From Streptomyces sp. NBC_01217 (lineage in GTDB: Bacteria > Actinomycetota > Actinomycetes > Streptomycetales > Streptomycetaceae), in assembly GCF_035994185.1 (NCBI RefSeq), contig NZ_CP108538.1, positions 310,001 through 374,000 on the forward strand: a stretch of DNA of 64,000 bases, read 5' to 3'. The position numbers and the translations under genes are program-made. Positions 35,835 to 47,100 of this stretch are shown one piece after another (within the stretch, counting starts at the first letter, position 1; every line of letters starts with the position of its first letter). The notes under the pieces are model-generated. The model searched no databases. It was not told where the DNA came from and saw nothing but the letters and a program-made list of their open reading frames with translations.

Positions 35835-36596
35835 TCAGCCGCGTACCGGTCCGGACCTTCTGCCGTTGTGCCGCCCGCGGTCGCGGTGGTCGAGCATCGC
35901 CCGCCGGATCTCGGCGGCCGTGGCCCGTGCGTGGTCCGATGTGGCAGCCCGGTCGGCGCCCGAGGGAACGAAGCTGTCCCTGGGCCGTCGGCAGCTGCCG
36001 CACGCGGTGTCGGTGGTGATGAGGCAGCCGTCCTCGCACTGCGGGTTGGGGCAGGAACCCGCACACAGCAGCTGCTCCGCGATCTGCCGGGCACTCCACA
36101 GACGCCCGCCTTCCTCGTTCTTCTCGTGGATCGCGTGGGCCCAGCGGAGATTCCATCGGCGTTCGAGCCGGTCCAGGAGCTGGTCGGCGCTGCACCGGGT
36201 CAGCTCCTGATGGATCAGTTCGGGAAGGGAGGACGGAAGACGGTGACCCAGCGCCTGCATCAGCTGCTGGGGGAACGCCTGGAGGACGTATCCGACCGGG
36301 TCGCTCCCCGCCCTCTCCCGCCATTTCCGGCACCCGCACCCGCCCTCGGGCGGCAGTGGTGCCCGGCAACGGCCGCACAGACCACGGCAGTCGAGACAGA
36401 GACCGCCGTCGAGCCCGTCCAGATGCGGCGCCGGGGCCCGGCCGCATTCACGGCAGCAGGCAGCACACGGGCCGCAGAGCCGTTCGTTGCCGATACTGGT
36501 CGTCCAGGGCCGTTGCTGGCAGCGGCAGCAGCGGCCCGTGGTGCAGTGGTCGTGGCGAGCGGCGCCCGAATCGCGTCCGAGGGGCGGAAAAGACAT
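35835..36596 (-). CDS. Cys-rich zinc-ribbon hypothetical protein
   Basis: A 253-residue protein with many CxxC knuckles: CCRCQQR, LCGPCAACCRECG, LCLDCRGLCGRCRA, CGC, then near the C terminus SCPNPQCEDGC and ACGSCRRPRD. At least four zinc sites are likely. The middle is helical (LPSSLPELIHQELTRCSADQ, LERRWNLRWAHAIHEKNEEG). Function unknown; nucleic-acid binding is the usual role of such ribbons. No partner gene nearby. Confidence 0.65.
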   Translation of the reverse strand: MSFPPLGRDSGAARHDHCTTGRCCRCQQRPWTTSIGNERLCGPCAACCRECGRAPAPHLDGLDGGLCLDCRGLCGRCRAPLPPEGGCGCRKWRERAGSDPVGYVLQAFPQQLMQALGHRLPSSLPELIHQELTRCSADQLLDRLERRWNLRWAHAIHEKNEEGGRLWSARQIAEQLLCAGSCPNPQCEDGCLITTDTACGSCRRPRDSFVPSGADRAATSDHARATAAEIRRAMLDHRDRGRHNGRRSGPVRG

Positions 36597-36820
36597 GGCG
36601 GCGCGCTCCAGGTCCTCGGGGAGGTGCGAGGTCCCGGCGCAAGGGTCCTGTGCGGACCCGCCTCCGGTGCCTCTGTGTCACCTCGGACCGTTTCATCCCC
36701 GCGTGCCGGGCGTCCCCGGATGTCGGCAACGTGCTGCCGACTGTTCAGGACGATGATCTTCTCTTCGTGAAGTCGGTTCGCATCGGCCCGGTTGCGGATC
36801 ACATCCGATCACCTCCGAAG

Positions 36821-37015
36821 TCAGGGCTTGAGGCTGCTGACGACGTCGGCCGTGGCTGTCAGGCCGTTCTGAATGGTCGGCCCCATGCTCGTGCCCGCGA
36901 GGAAGAACCCGAGCATGGCGCAGACCAGGGCGTGCGAGACCTTCAGCCCCCCGTTGCGGAGAAAGAGCACCGCAAGGATCAGCAGAAGCAGCACCAGTGA
37001 GATCGAAATGGCCAT
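36821..37015 (-). CDS. Small two-helix membrane protein, 64 residues
   Basis: MAISISLVLLLLILAVLFLR then a short loop and a second helix (HALVCAMLGFFLAGTSMGPT). Such short proteins are common in Streptomyces and unassigned, sometimes linked to phage/conjugation modules. ATG at 37015 has GGAGGAGG about eight bases upstream; a TTG two codons before is too close to it. Confidence 0.7.
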   Translation of the reverse strand: MAISISLVLLLLILAVLFLRNGGLKVSHALVCAMLGFFLAGTSMGPTIQNGLTATADVVSSLKP

Positions 37016-37152
37016 GGCCAACCTCCTCCGCCGCGCCGGAATGCGGCATTAGGCCGCCAGTGTGGCGTAGCGAAGAGGCCATCCGGCGGACCGGCGTGTC
37101 CGCCAAACGGGTGTTGACTGGCTGTCACTCCGAACGGTGTGTCCGCGTCCGG

Positions 37153-38070
37153 TCAGCCGCCGAGGCGGGCGGTCCCGGTCCGGGTGTCGCTGTCGTGTGT
37201 ACGCAGGAAGTGTTCGAGCCCTGCCAGGTCGTCGGTGTTGAGGTGGTCGACCCCGGCGGCCAGCAGCTCGGTCCACACGGCGTCCCGCTCCGCTCCCGCG
37301 ACATCGGGCGTGGCCCAGAAGCGGACGCGTTGGCCGCTCCGGTGTGCCGTGGCGACGAGCGAGCGCAGTTTGTTCCGTTCGGCCGCGGGGAAGGGGCCCG
37401 CACCCAGCCAGCTGAAGTGGTCGCTCCAGCTGCTGCTGATGAGCGGGATGAACGAGGCGGTGGCCGCGGTCCCGAGGTCGTCCGTCCGGCCGTCGTAGAA
37501 GGCGTACCGCGTGCGCTGCGCCTCCATCGGGACGCGGGCGGCGCGGTCGCCGGAGATGACAGGTGTGATCGCGCCGGGCCGCACCCGCCCGTGGTGGTAC
37601 GCCGTCAGCATCTGCCGGTAGCCCCGGAGCTGCCGGTCGAGTTCGAGGTAGGCGGCCGCCCCGTCGGTCTTGATGTCGATCAGCAGCTGCACGGGGTCGC
37701 GGTAGCCGGGGTGGACCGTGCCGTGGTTGGCCCGGACCCTGGCCAGCAGCGGGTCGAGATAGAGCGAGGCGAGGGTACGGGTGGGGTCGAGGTCGGTGGC
37801 CTCGTGGGCGACCAGCAGTTCCCCGTCCACGAGGAAGACGTCCGCCTCGACGCTGGTGAAGCCGTGGGCGAGCGCGTCGTGGAGGGGGTGCGTGTGCAGG
37901 TAGTCGTTGTGCGCGTGGGCCCGGCGCAGCGGTCGCGGGCGGTGACGGCCTGCGGCCGACGGCGCGGCGGATGCCTCGGACGCGGTGACCGTCTGCAGGG
38001 ACAGCACTGCGCCTGTGGCCACGGTGGCGAGCGCGGTGGTGACGACGCTTCGGCGGGTGGGGAATGTCAT
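37153..38070 (-). CDS. Secreted PI-PLC/glycerophosphodiester phosphodiesterase-like protein
   Basis: A 305-residue TIM-barrel hydrolase with a signal peptide (TTALATVATGAVLSLQTVTA). Catalytic and metal-binding residues appear as HAHNDYLHTHPL (two His), SVEADVFLVDGELLVAHE (Glu, Asp, His) and DIKTDG; the end is GVDHLNTDDL. This is the AIM6/PI-PLC-like branch of the GDPD superfamily. Likely hydrolyses phosphodiesters outside the cell. ATG at 38070; frame open upstream but signal peptide fixes it. Confidence 0.85.
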   Translation of the reverse strand: MTFPTRRSVVTTALATVATGAVLSLQTVTASEASAAPSAAGRHRPRPLRRAHAHNDYLHTHPLHDALAHGFTSVEADVFLVDGELLVAHEATDLDPTRTLASLYLDPLLARVRANHGTVHPGYRDPVQLLIDIKTDGAAAYLELDRQLRGYRQMLTAYHHGRVRPGAITPVISGDRAARVPMEAQRTRYAFYDGRTDDLGTAATASFIPLISSSWSDHFSWLGAGPFPAAERNKLRSLVATAHRSGQRVRFWATPDVAGAERDAVWTELLAAGVDHLNTDDLAGLEHFLRTHDSDTRTGTARLGG

Positions 38071-38429
38071 GGATTCTCCCGGGAGCGAAGGGCGATCGGA
38101 GGATCGGACGGACGGTCGGACGCGACCGAGTATGCGACCGCGATCCCTGCGCTGGGCAGGCACTTCGCAAGAGTTGAGCGGGTCGTCGCCCACCCGTCGA
38201 CTGCTGTTCCCCTGGCCGGACTCGCCCTCGGCGACACGGCACTCGGCCCCATCGGGCCGGAGCAACTGCGCAGCAACGAGGTCGGGCAGCAGCAGATCCG
38301 GCTCCTGGCGCCTGCGGTGAGCTTCCTCGTGCAGCCCGAACCCGTGGACGAGCACACCGTCGTGTCCATCTGACGATGCGTCCGCCAGGCGGCGACCGGC
38401 GCCGTCCTCAGGTCAGCTCAAGCAGTTCG
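38071..38429. other. 359-base gap without an assigned gene
   Basis: A plus-strand frame ending at 38373 contains GLALGDTALGPIGPEQLRSN, which looks protein-like, but no start with a ribosome site or known domain is seen. Possibly the remains of a gene. Confidence 0.3.
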
Positions 38430-38703
38430 CGGGCCGTGATCACCTCGTGGGGACGCCGACCCGGCCACCCGGTCCGTCACCTCCGAGCGCCGGCCGGTCG
38501 CCCGCAGCGGTTGGGCGATGAGGTCTCGCAGGCTGAGCCCGGGGTCGGCCGAGAGCCTGGGCCGCTGGAAGACGACGCCGACTTCGGTGCGCTGCGCCCG
38601 CGGGACGCGGTGCCGCCGGCCGCGTACCGGTTCGCCGTCGAGTACGACCGTGCCCGCGTCCGGGCGGAGGCGCGTGAAGACGCGCCTCCGCTCCCAGGTC
38701 CCG
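38430..38703 (-). pseudogene. Fragment of a peptide-type ABC transporter ATPase
   Basis: Minus-strand text: RPDAGTVVLDGEPVRGRR, then AQRTEVGVVFQRPRLSADPG (Q-loop) and LSLRDLIAQPLRATGRRSEV. This is the stretch between Walker A and the signature motif of an oligopeptide-type ABC ATPase; both Walker motifs and the signature are missing. Confidence 0.75.
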
Positions 38704-38742
38704 CCGTGTCGCGGGCTGTTCCTCGCGTTCGGACTGCCCGGA

Positions 38743-39873
38743 TTACGGCGCGGGCAGTTCCATGATCTCGGCAATGGCCTCGCGATGGTGTCCGGCCGTG
38801 CCGTACGCGATCGAGTCGGCCTTGGCGCGCTTGAGGTACAGGTGCGCCGGGTGCTCCCACGTCATGCCGATGCCGGCGTGCAGTTGGATGCACTCCTCCG
38901 CCGCGTGCACCGCGGCCTTCGAGCAGTACGCCTGCGCGACGGCCACCGCCAGCGGCGTGTCGGGGCTGCCGGTCGCCAGGGCGTCCGCGGCGTTTCGCGC
39001 GGCGGCGCGGGCCGACACGACCTCCAGCCAGAGCTGTGCCATACGGTGCTTCAGCGACTGGAACGAGCCGACCGGCCGGTTGAACTGGTGCCGTTCGCGG
39101 GTGTACCGGACGGTCTCGGTCAGGCACCACTCGGCGATGCCGAGCTGTTCGGAGGCGAGCAGTCCGGCACCGGCCAGCAGGCCCCGGCGTACGGCGGAGA
39201 CCGCACGAGCACCATTGGCCAGGCGGGTCCCGGTGGCCCCGGTCAGGGTGACGGTGGCGAGCGGGCGGGTCAGGTCGAGCGGGACGAGCGGCTCGACGGC
39301 AACGCCATCGGAGCCGGTCTCCACCGCGTAGAGGCCATCGGTCGTGGGCACCAGCAGCACATCGGCCGCGGCCGCGTCGGCGACGCCGGTCACCGTCCCC
39401 TCCAGCGTGTCGCCGACGACTCCGGCCGGCTGCGCCGCATCGGGCCGCGGGGCGGAGAACGGCAGGGCGAGGACCGCGACCTTGCGGCCGGTGGCGAGAT
39501 CGCCGAGGAGTTCGGCGGCCCGTCCGTCCTGCGTCCCCAGCGCGAGGAGCGTCTCGGTGGCGACGACGGCGCTGGTCAGGTACGGCGCGGGGGCGACGCT
39601 GCGGCCCAGCTCCTCCAGCACCACAGCGGCCTCGCGGTGTCCCGCGCCCTGCCCGCCCAGCTTCTCCGGTACGAGTAGCCCGGCGGTGCCGATGTCGGCG
39701 GCAAGGGCCTTCCAGAGCCGCGGGTCGTACGGCGTGTCGGACTCGACGCGGGCGAGCACCGTCGGCGCGTCGCACCGGTCGGCGAGCAGCGAACGCACCG
39801 CTGCCCGCAGATCTTCCTCGGCCTCCGAGTACAGCAGATCGGGTGCCTGGGTCTCTTCGGTCGGTGCGGTCAT
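38743..39873 (-). CDS. Acyl-CoA dehydrogenase (small/second subunit type)
   Basis: A 376-residue acyl-CoA dehydrogenase: N-terminal helices (EDLRAAVRSLLADRCDAPTV), AADIGTAGLLVPEKLGGQGA, and the C-terminal FAD domain (YTRERHQFNRPVGSFQSLKH, IQLHAGIGMTWEHPAHLYLK). The FAD-domain is good but the middle motif is degenerate, typical of one partner of the heterodimeric ACADs (FadE-type) of actinobacteria. Its start overlaps the stop of the other ACAD gene (ATGA), so the two subunits are probably made together. Last gene of the operon. Confidence 0.88.
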   Translation of the reverse strand: MTAPTEETQAPDLLYSEAEEDLRAAVRSLLADRCDAPTVLARVESDTPYDPRLWKALAADIGTAGLLVPEKLGGQGAGHREAAVVLEELGRSVAPAPYLTSAVVATETLLALGTQDGRAAELLGDLATGRKVAVLALPFSAPRPDAAQPAGVVGDTLEGTVTGVADAAAADVLLVPTTDGLYAVETGSDGVAVEPLVPLDLTRPLATVTLTGATGTRLANGARAVSAVRRGLLAGAGLLASEQLGIAEWCLTETVRYTRERHQFNRPVGSFQSLKHRMAQLWLEVVSARAAARNAADALATGSPDTPLAVAVAQAYCSKAAVHAAEECIQLHAGIGMTWEHPAHLYLKRAKADSIAYGTAGHHREAIAEIMELPAP

Positions 39874-41057
39874 CGGGCCAGGTCCTTCCAGGCGACGTCC
39901 TTGTCGTTGCGCGGCTCGGCGGGCAGGCCGAGGACGCGCTCGGCAACGATGTTGAGCAGCACCTCGCTGGTGCCGCCCTCGATGGAATTGCCCTTGGAGC
40001 GGAGATAGCGGTAGCCGGCATCACGTCCGGTGAAGTCGACGAGCTCGGGGCGGCGCATGGTCCAGTCGCTGTACAACAGACCTTCCTCGCCGAGGAGTTC
40101 GACCTCCAGGCCGCTGATCTCCTGGTTGAGCCGGGCGAAGGCGAGCTTCATGCCGGAGCCTTCGGGGCCGGGCTGACCGGCGACGAGCTGCTGGCGCAGC
40201 CGGGTACCGGTGAGCCGGGCGACCTCGGCCTCGACCCACAGGGTCAGCAGGCGCTGGTGGAGGTCGTGGGTGCGCAGTTCGGGGCGTTCGCGCCAGGTGC
40301 GGGCGACCGGGCCGATCATGCCGCCCTCGCGCGGGATGCGCGCCCCGCCGATGGAGACGCGCTCGTTCATCAGGGTGGTCTGGGCGACCTTCCAGCCCTC
40401 GCCGACCGGGCCGAGGCGCCTGCTGTCCGGGATGCGTACGCCGGTCAGGAAGACCTCGTTGAACTCGGCCTCGCCGGTGATCTGGCGCAGCGGCCGCACT
40501 TCGACGCCGGGGTCGGTCATGTCGCAGATGAAGTAGCTGATGCCGCGGTGCTTGGGCTGGTCCGGGTCGGTACGGGCGATGAGGATCGCCCAGCGGGCCA
40601 GATGGGCGCTGGACGTCCAGACCTTCTGCCCGTCGACCACCCAGTCCTCGCCGTCGCGGACGGCGCGGGTGCCGAGGGCGGCGAGGTCGGACCCGGCGCC
40701 CGGTTCGCTGAAGAGCTGGCACCACACCTCCTCGCCGACCCACAGCGGCCCAAGGAAGCGCTGCTTCTGCTCGTCGGTGCCGTAGCCGAGGATGGTGGGG
40801 GCGGCCATGCCGAGGCCGATACCGATCCGGCGCGGATCGTTGTCGGGGGCACCGGCGGCGGCGAGTTCGGTGTCGACGACGGGCTGCAGGGAGCGCGGCG
40901 CGTCGAGGCCGCCGAGGCCGGCCGGGTAGTGCACCCAGGCGAGTCCGGCGTCGAAGCGGGCCCTGAGGAAGTCGGTGCGGTCGGTGGTGGCCGGGGGGTG
41001 CGCGGCCAGCAGGTCCTGGGTGCGGCGGCGGAGTTCGGCCGCGTCGGGCGTCGTCAT
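39870..41057 (-). CDS. Acyl-CoA dehydrogenase (first subunit type)
   Basis: A 395-residue ACAD with standard motifs: WCQLFSEPGAGSDLAALGTR, WVVDGQKVWTSSAHLARWAI, ITGEAEFNEVFLTGVRIPDS and the end RYLRSKGNSIEGGTSEVLLN, which supplies the catalytic and FAD-contacting residues. Start ATG at 41057; overlaps the quinone-oxidoreductase stop upstream by 4 bases and the second ACAD downstream by 4. Likely oxidises a branched or ring-derived acyl-CoA in heterodimer with its neighbour. Confidence 0.9.
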   Translation of the reverse strand: MTTPDAAELRRRTQDLLAAHPPATTDRTDFLRARFDAGLAWVHYPAGLGGLDAPRSLQPVVDTELAAAGAPDNDPRRIGIGLGMAAPTILGYGTDEQKQRFLGPLWVGEEVWCQLFSEPGAGSDLAALGTRAVRDGEDWVVDGQKVWTSSAHLARWAILIARTDPDQPKHRGISYFICDMTDPGVEVRPLRQITGEAEFNEVFLTGVRIPDSRRLGPVGEGWKVAQTTLMNERVSIGGARIPREGGMIGPVARTWRERPELRTHDLHQRLLTLWVEAEVARLTGTRLRQQLVAGQPGPEGSGMKLAFARLNQEISGLEVELLGEEGLLYSDWTMRRPELVDFTGRDAGYRYLRSKGNSIEGGTSEVLLNIVAERVLGLPAEPRNDKDVAWKDLAR

Positions 41058-42022
41058 CGGGCGGCTCCTGTCGGCAGGACGACGATCCGGCCGGTGCTGA
41101 CGCCGTCGGCGACCCGCTGGACGGCGCCGGCGGCCCCGTCCATCGTGACCCGCTCGCTGATCAGCGGCTTGATGGCACCCTCGGCCGCGAGTCGGGCGAG
41201 TTCGTCGTGGCAGGCGCGGACCGCGGCCGGGTCCTTGGTGTTGTACAGACCCCAGTGGAGTCCGAGGACCGAGTAGTTCTTGACGAGGGCGTGGTTCAGC
41301 GCGGGGGTGGGGATGACGCCGCTCGCGAAGCCGACCACCACGACCCGGCCCTCGAAGGCGATGCACTTCACGGACTTGGCGTATGCGTCGCCACCGACCG
41401 GGTCGTAGACGACATCGGCGCCGCGTCCTGCGGTGAATTCCTTGACCGCGGCGACGATGTCCTCGGTGCGGCGGTCGATGACCAGGTCGCAGCCGAGCCC
41501 GTGCGCGGCCTTGGCCTTCTCGGGGCCGCCGACGACACCGATGACGGTGGCTCCGGCGGCCTTGCCGAGCTGGACGGCCGCGCTGCCGACACCACCGGCC
41601 GCCGCATGGACCAGAAGGGTCTCGCCCGCCTGGAGGTGCGCCCTGCGGTGCAGGCCGAACCAGCCGGTCTGGTAGCCGATGTGCAGGGCTGCGGCCTCGG
41701 CGTCGTCGAGAGCGGACGGGGCGGGCAGGAGGGCCGCCTCGTCCGCGACGACGTGCTCGGCGAATCCGCCGTTCGGCAGGGCGGGGGTGGCGAGCACCCG
41801 CCGCCCGTCCGCCGTCCTGCCGCAGATCTCCACGCCGGGTGTGAACGGCAATGGCGGCCGCACCTGGTACTGACCGCGGCAGAGCAGCGCGTCGGGGAAG
41901 TTGATGTTCGCCGCGAGCACCTCGATGAGCACCTGCCCGTCGCCGGGCGTGGGCCGATCGGTCTCTTCGAGCCGCATCACCTCGCTCGGCTCGCCGTTCC
42001 GGTGCACTCGCCATGCCTGCAT
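41054..42022 (-). CDS. NADPH:quinone oxidoreductase (MDR family, zinc-less)
   Basis: A 322-residue medium-chain reductase: N-terminal GroES-like domain (VLAANINFPDALLCRGQYQV), Rossmann motif LLVHAAAGGVGSAAVQLGKA, and the C-terminal SERVTMDGAAGAVQRVADG. Cys ligands for structural or catalytic zinc are absent, which fits the quinone/enoyl reductase branch. First gene of the three-gene overlapping operon; an AAGCG-GT-CGCTT dyad lies 50 bases upstream. It would reduce an enoyl or quinone intermediate of the pathway served by the ACAD pair. Confidence 0.9.
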   Translation of the reverse strand: MQAWRVHRNGEPSEVMRLEETDRPTPGDGQVLIEVLAANINFPDALLCRGQYQVRPPLPFTPGVEICGRTADGRRVLATPALPNGGFAEHVVADEAALLPAPSALDDAEAAALHIGYQTGWFGLHRRAHLQAGETLLVHAAAGGVGSAAVQLGKAAGATVIGVVGGPEKAKAAHGLGCDLVIDRRTEDIVAAVKEFTAGRGADVVYDPVGGDAYAKSVKCIAFEGRVVVVGFASGVIPTPALNHALVKNYSVLGLHWGLYNTKDPAAVRACHDELARLAAEGAIKPLISERVTMDGAAGAVQRVADGVSTGRIVVLPTGAAR

Positions 42023-42071
42023 GAGGGGCCTCCACAACACTGTCGGCATTACCACTGCTCCGGCGCATACT

Positions 42072-42083
42072 AAGCGGTCGCTT
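42072..42083. promoter_or_regulatory. AAGCG-GT-CGCTT dyad upstream of the quinone-reductase/ACAD operon
   Basis: A perfect 12-base palindrome within TACTAAGCGGTCGCTTGTA. Such motifs (TNAGCNNNNGCTNA-like) are frequent targets of actinobacterial TetR regulators of acyl-CoA catabolism; no TetR gene is adjacent. Confidence 0.55.
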
Positions 42084-42183
42084 GTACCTCTGGGAACAAC
42101 CTGCGGGTGCCGGTTTCGGTCACGGACGCACATCGGCGGTCCGCCCCCGCCGCCGCGTCACCCACATCCCACCCTTTGTCGAA

Positions 42184-42199
42184 ATACCCCAGGGGGTAT
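42184..42199. promoter_or_regulatory. CstR-type operator 6
   Basis: ATACCCCAGGGGGTAT, base-for-base the same as operator 1 at 5616. It lies 58 bases before the second CstB-like gene. Confidence 0.85.
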
Positions 42200-42220
42200 T
42201 GATGTTAATCTGAACGAGAA

Positions 42221-42236
42221 ATACCCCCCTGGGTAC
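42221..42236. promoter_or_regulatory. CstR-type operator 7 (one mismatch)
   Basis: ATACCCCCCTGGGTAC, 21 bases before the CstB-like start; 11 of 12 dyad positions kept. Arrangement of two operators mirrors 5616/5672. Confidence 0.75.
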
Positions 42237-42257
42237 ATCGCAGGAAGGAGCCGTGTC

Positions 42258-43634
42258 ATGTTCTTCGTCGACACCATGGAGACAGCGGGTCTCGGCAACC
42301 GCAGCTATCTGGCGGGTGGACGGCGGACCGCCGTGGTCGTGGACCCGCCGCGTGACATCGACCGGGTCATCACTGCGGCCGCCGTGCGCGGCGTGCGGAT
42401 CGCCCTGGTGGTGGAGACGCATCTGCACAACGACTATGTGACCGGCGGCCTGGAGCTGGCGCGCGTCACCGGGGCGCGATATCTGGTGCCCGCGGCGGCG
42501 GAGGTGTCCTTCACCCGGGTCCCGGTGGCCGACGGCGACACCACAGCGGTCGACGACGGCCTCACACTGCGCGCGCTCGCCACACCCGGACACACCCCGC
42601 ACCACACGTCCTATGTGCTGGAGGAGGACGGCCGCGCCGTGGCCGCCTTCACCGGCGGTTCACTGCTGATCGGCAGTGTGGGACGCCCCGATCTGGTGGA
42701 GCCGCGGCTCACCGTCGAACTGGCCCGCGCCCAGCACGCCTCCGCGCACCGGCTCGCCGACGAGCTCGAAGACGCCGTTCCCGTTCTGCCGACCCATGGC
42801 TTCGGCAGTTTCTGTTCCGCCTCGCAGGCCGATGGGACGGTCTCGACCATCGGCGACGAACGCAGGCACAACGACGCGCTGGTCAAAGACGTCGACACCT
42901 TCGTCGCCGAACTGCTCGCCGCTCTGGACGACATTCCCGCGTACTACGCGCACATGGGACCGGCCAACGCGGCCGGTCCCGATCCGCTCGACCTGACCCC
43001 GCCCGGGGTGGCGGACGCCGATGAGATCGCCCGGCGGCTCGCCGCGGGCGAGTGGGTCGTGGATCTGCGCAGCCGGGTGGCGTTCGCCGAGGGGCATGTC
43101 GCCGGATCGTTCAACTTCGAGGGTGAGGGGCAGTTGGCGACGTATCTGGCCTGGCTGATCCCCTGGGGGAAACCGGTCACCCTGCTGGCGAGCACCGCCG
43201 CCGATGTCGCGCACGCGCAGCGGGAACTGTCCCGCGTCGGCATGGACCGGCCGGCCGCCGCGGCCACCGGCGCTCCGGAGGACTGGGTCCGCGGACCGGC
43301 AGCGCTGCGCTCGTTCCGCAGATCCGACTTCGCGGGGCTGGCGGCCGCTCGGGCGCGCGGCGAGGACCCGGTGGTTCTCGATGTGCGCCGGGACTCCGAG
43401 CACCGCGGCGGTGCGATCACGGGGGCGGTGCACATTGCCCTGCACGAGCTGCGCCGACGGCTGGGCGAGGTGCCGCCGGGCGTGGTGTGGGTGCACTGCG
43501 CGGGCGGGATGCGGGCGGCGATCGCGGCGTCGCTGCTGGATGCGGCGGGGCGCGAGGTGGTGGCCGTCGACGACGGTTTCGACGCGGCGGCGCAGGCCGG
43601 TCTGAGCCTGACCGGCCCCTCACCCGCCGCGTGA
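42258..43634 (+). CDS. Second CstB-like persulfide dioxygenase-rhodanese
   Basis: A 458-residue paralogue of the gene at 6133. Metallo-beta-lactamase half with ETHLHND (His55, His57, Asp59), ATPGHTPHHTSYV and SVGRPDLVEP; a middle rhodanese-like domain with LIPWGKPVTLLAS and no Cys in the loop; a C-terminal rhodanese with Cys414 in HCAGGMRAA. Sequence is clearly diverged from the first copy (for example HLHNDYVTGG against HFHADFVAGH), so it is not a recent duplicate. GGAAGGAG precedes the ATG. Two CstR-type operators lie upstream. Confidence 0.9.
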   Translation: MFFVDTMETAGLGNRSYLAGGRRTAVVVDPPRDIDRVITAAAVRGVRIALVVETHLHNDYVTGGLELARVTGARYLVPAAAEVSFTRVPVADGDTTAVDDGLTLRALATPGHTPHHTSYVLEEDGRAVAAFTGGSLLIGSVGRPDLVEPRLTVELARAQHASAHRLADELEDAVPVLPTHGFGSFCSASQADGTVSTIGDERRHNDALVKDVDTFVAELLAALDDIPAYYAHMGPANAAGPDPLDLTPPGVADADEIARRLAAGEWVVDLRSRVAFAEGHVAGSFNFEGEGQLATYLAWLIPWGKPVTLLASTAADVAHAQRELSRVGMDRPAAAATGAPEDWVRGPAALRSFRRSDFAGLAAARARGEDPVVLDVRRDSEHRGGAITGAVHIALHELRRRLGEVPPGVVWVHCAGGMRAAIAASLLDAAGREVVAVDDGFDAAAQAGLSLTGPSPAA

Positions 43635-43674
43635 GCGCCCACGACGTCCGTCCCGTATCCGAGGAGTGTTCCCC

Positions 43675-44046
43675 TTGTCTTCCCTGCCATCCTTCTTCCG
43701 CCGCGGCCCCGGCCGTGTGACCCCGGCCGAGGCCGCCCGGCGGACCGCCGACGGTACGGCGGTCCTGCTGGACGTGCGCGAGGCCGCCGAGTGGCACGCC
43801 GGGCACGCTCCCGGCGCGGTCCATCTGCCGCTGTCCCTGCTGGCCGGGGGCGCGTCGCTGCCGGACGCGGCGACGGGCCGCCCGCTGGTGCTGATCTGCC
43901 GCTCCGGCCATCGGTCCCGGCAGGCCGCCCGCATACTCACCGGCCGCGGCGCCCAGGCCGTCGATGTCGTGGGCGGCATGAGCGCCTGGGCCGCCGCGGG
44001 GCTGCCCGTGCACGGCCGGCACGGGGCGGCGGGCACCGTCGCATGA
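43675..44046 (+). CDS. Single-domain rhodanese
   Basis: A 123-residue rhodanese: TAVLLDVREAAEWHAGHAPG, active loop ICRSGHRSRQ with Cys, VVGGMSAWAAAGLPV. The start is TTG at 43675, eight bases after GAGGAG; a GTG at 43666 is inside that site and less likely. Stop overlaps the exporter remnant by 4 bases, as with the first cluster's rhodanese-exporter pair. Confidence 0.85.
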   Translation: MSSLPSFFRRGPGRVTPAEAARRTADGTAVLLDVREAAEWHAGHAPGAVHLPLSLLAGGASLPDAATGRPLVLICRSGHRSRQAARILTGRGAQAVDVVGGMSAWAAAGLPVHGRHGAAGTVA

Positions 44047-44644
44047 CCACGCTCATCCTGGCGCTGACCGCCGGGGCGGTGGTCGGTCTGGCGCTCGGCG
44101 GTCTGGGCGGCGGCGGGAGCGTTCTCGCCGTCCCCGCACTGATCCATCCACCCCGGCCGCGGCCACCACCGCCGGTCTGCTCATCGTCATCGCCACATCC
44201 GTCACCGGCCCTGTCGCCCACGCCAGGGAGGGCAGGGTCCGCTGGCGTACGGCAGGGCTCTTCGCGGCGGCCGGGATCGTGCCCGCCGGGCGGGCCGCAC
44301 GGGCGGGCGCCGGGCTCGGCGCAGTGACCGGGTTCCTCGGTGTGGGCGGTGGGTTTCTCGCGGTGCCCGCCCTGGTCACCGTGCCGGCGGTTCCGATGAC
44401 CGCGGCGGTCGGTACCAGCCTGCTGGTCATCACGGTGAACTCCACGGCTGCTCTGGCCACCCGCCTCGCCACACCCACCGCACTGGACTGGTCGGTGATC
44501 GCACCGTTCACGGCGGCCGCGGTACTCGGGGCCCGGGACGGGAAGCGGCTGGCCGCGAAGGTGTCCACAAAATCGCTGCAACGGATCTTCGGAGCGGTGC
44601 TGCTGGCCGCGGCCGCGTTCATGCTCGTCGACGCCGTGCTGTGA
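44043..44644 (+). pseudogene. TauE/SafE (TSUP) exporter, frameshifted with internal deletion
   Basis: Starts well: MTTLILALTAGAVVGLALGG then GGGGSVLAVPALI. Near 44155 the homology moves to another frame (AGLLIVIATSVTGPVAHARE, RVRWRTAGLFAAAG), then a block of about 50 residues present in the intact paralogue at 8231 is missing, and the protein resumes at GAVTGFLGVGGGFLAVPALV. The deletion removes the middle membrane helices. It would have exported sulfite or thiosulfate. Confidence 0.85.
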
Positions 44645-44670
44645 GGCACGGCGCCGCCCCCGCACCCGGC

Positions 44671-46994
<2,324 letters not shown>

Positions 46995-47100
46995 AAGTTG
47001 CTCCTGAATCAGATGTGCCACGGACAGTTCAGCACACGGCCGTGACACGGACAGTCGCGGCCCGTGTGCGCCGCGCCCGGGGCCCTCCTACCGTGCAGGC

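Noticed and set aside
36597..36820. Minus-strand gene reading MIRNRADANRLHEEK...
   Set aside because: Only about 40 protein-like residues, no ribosome site and no domain; left unassigned.
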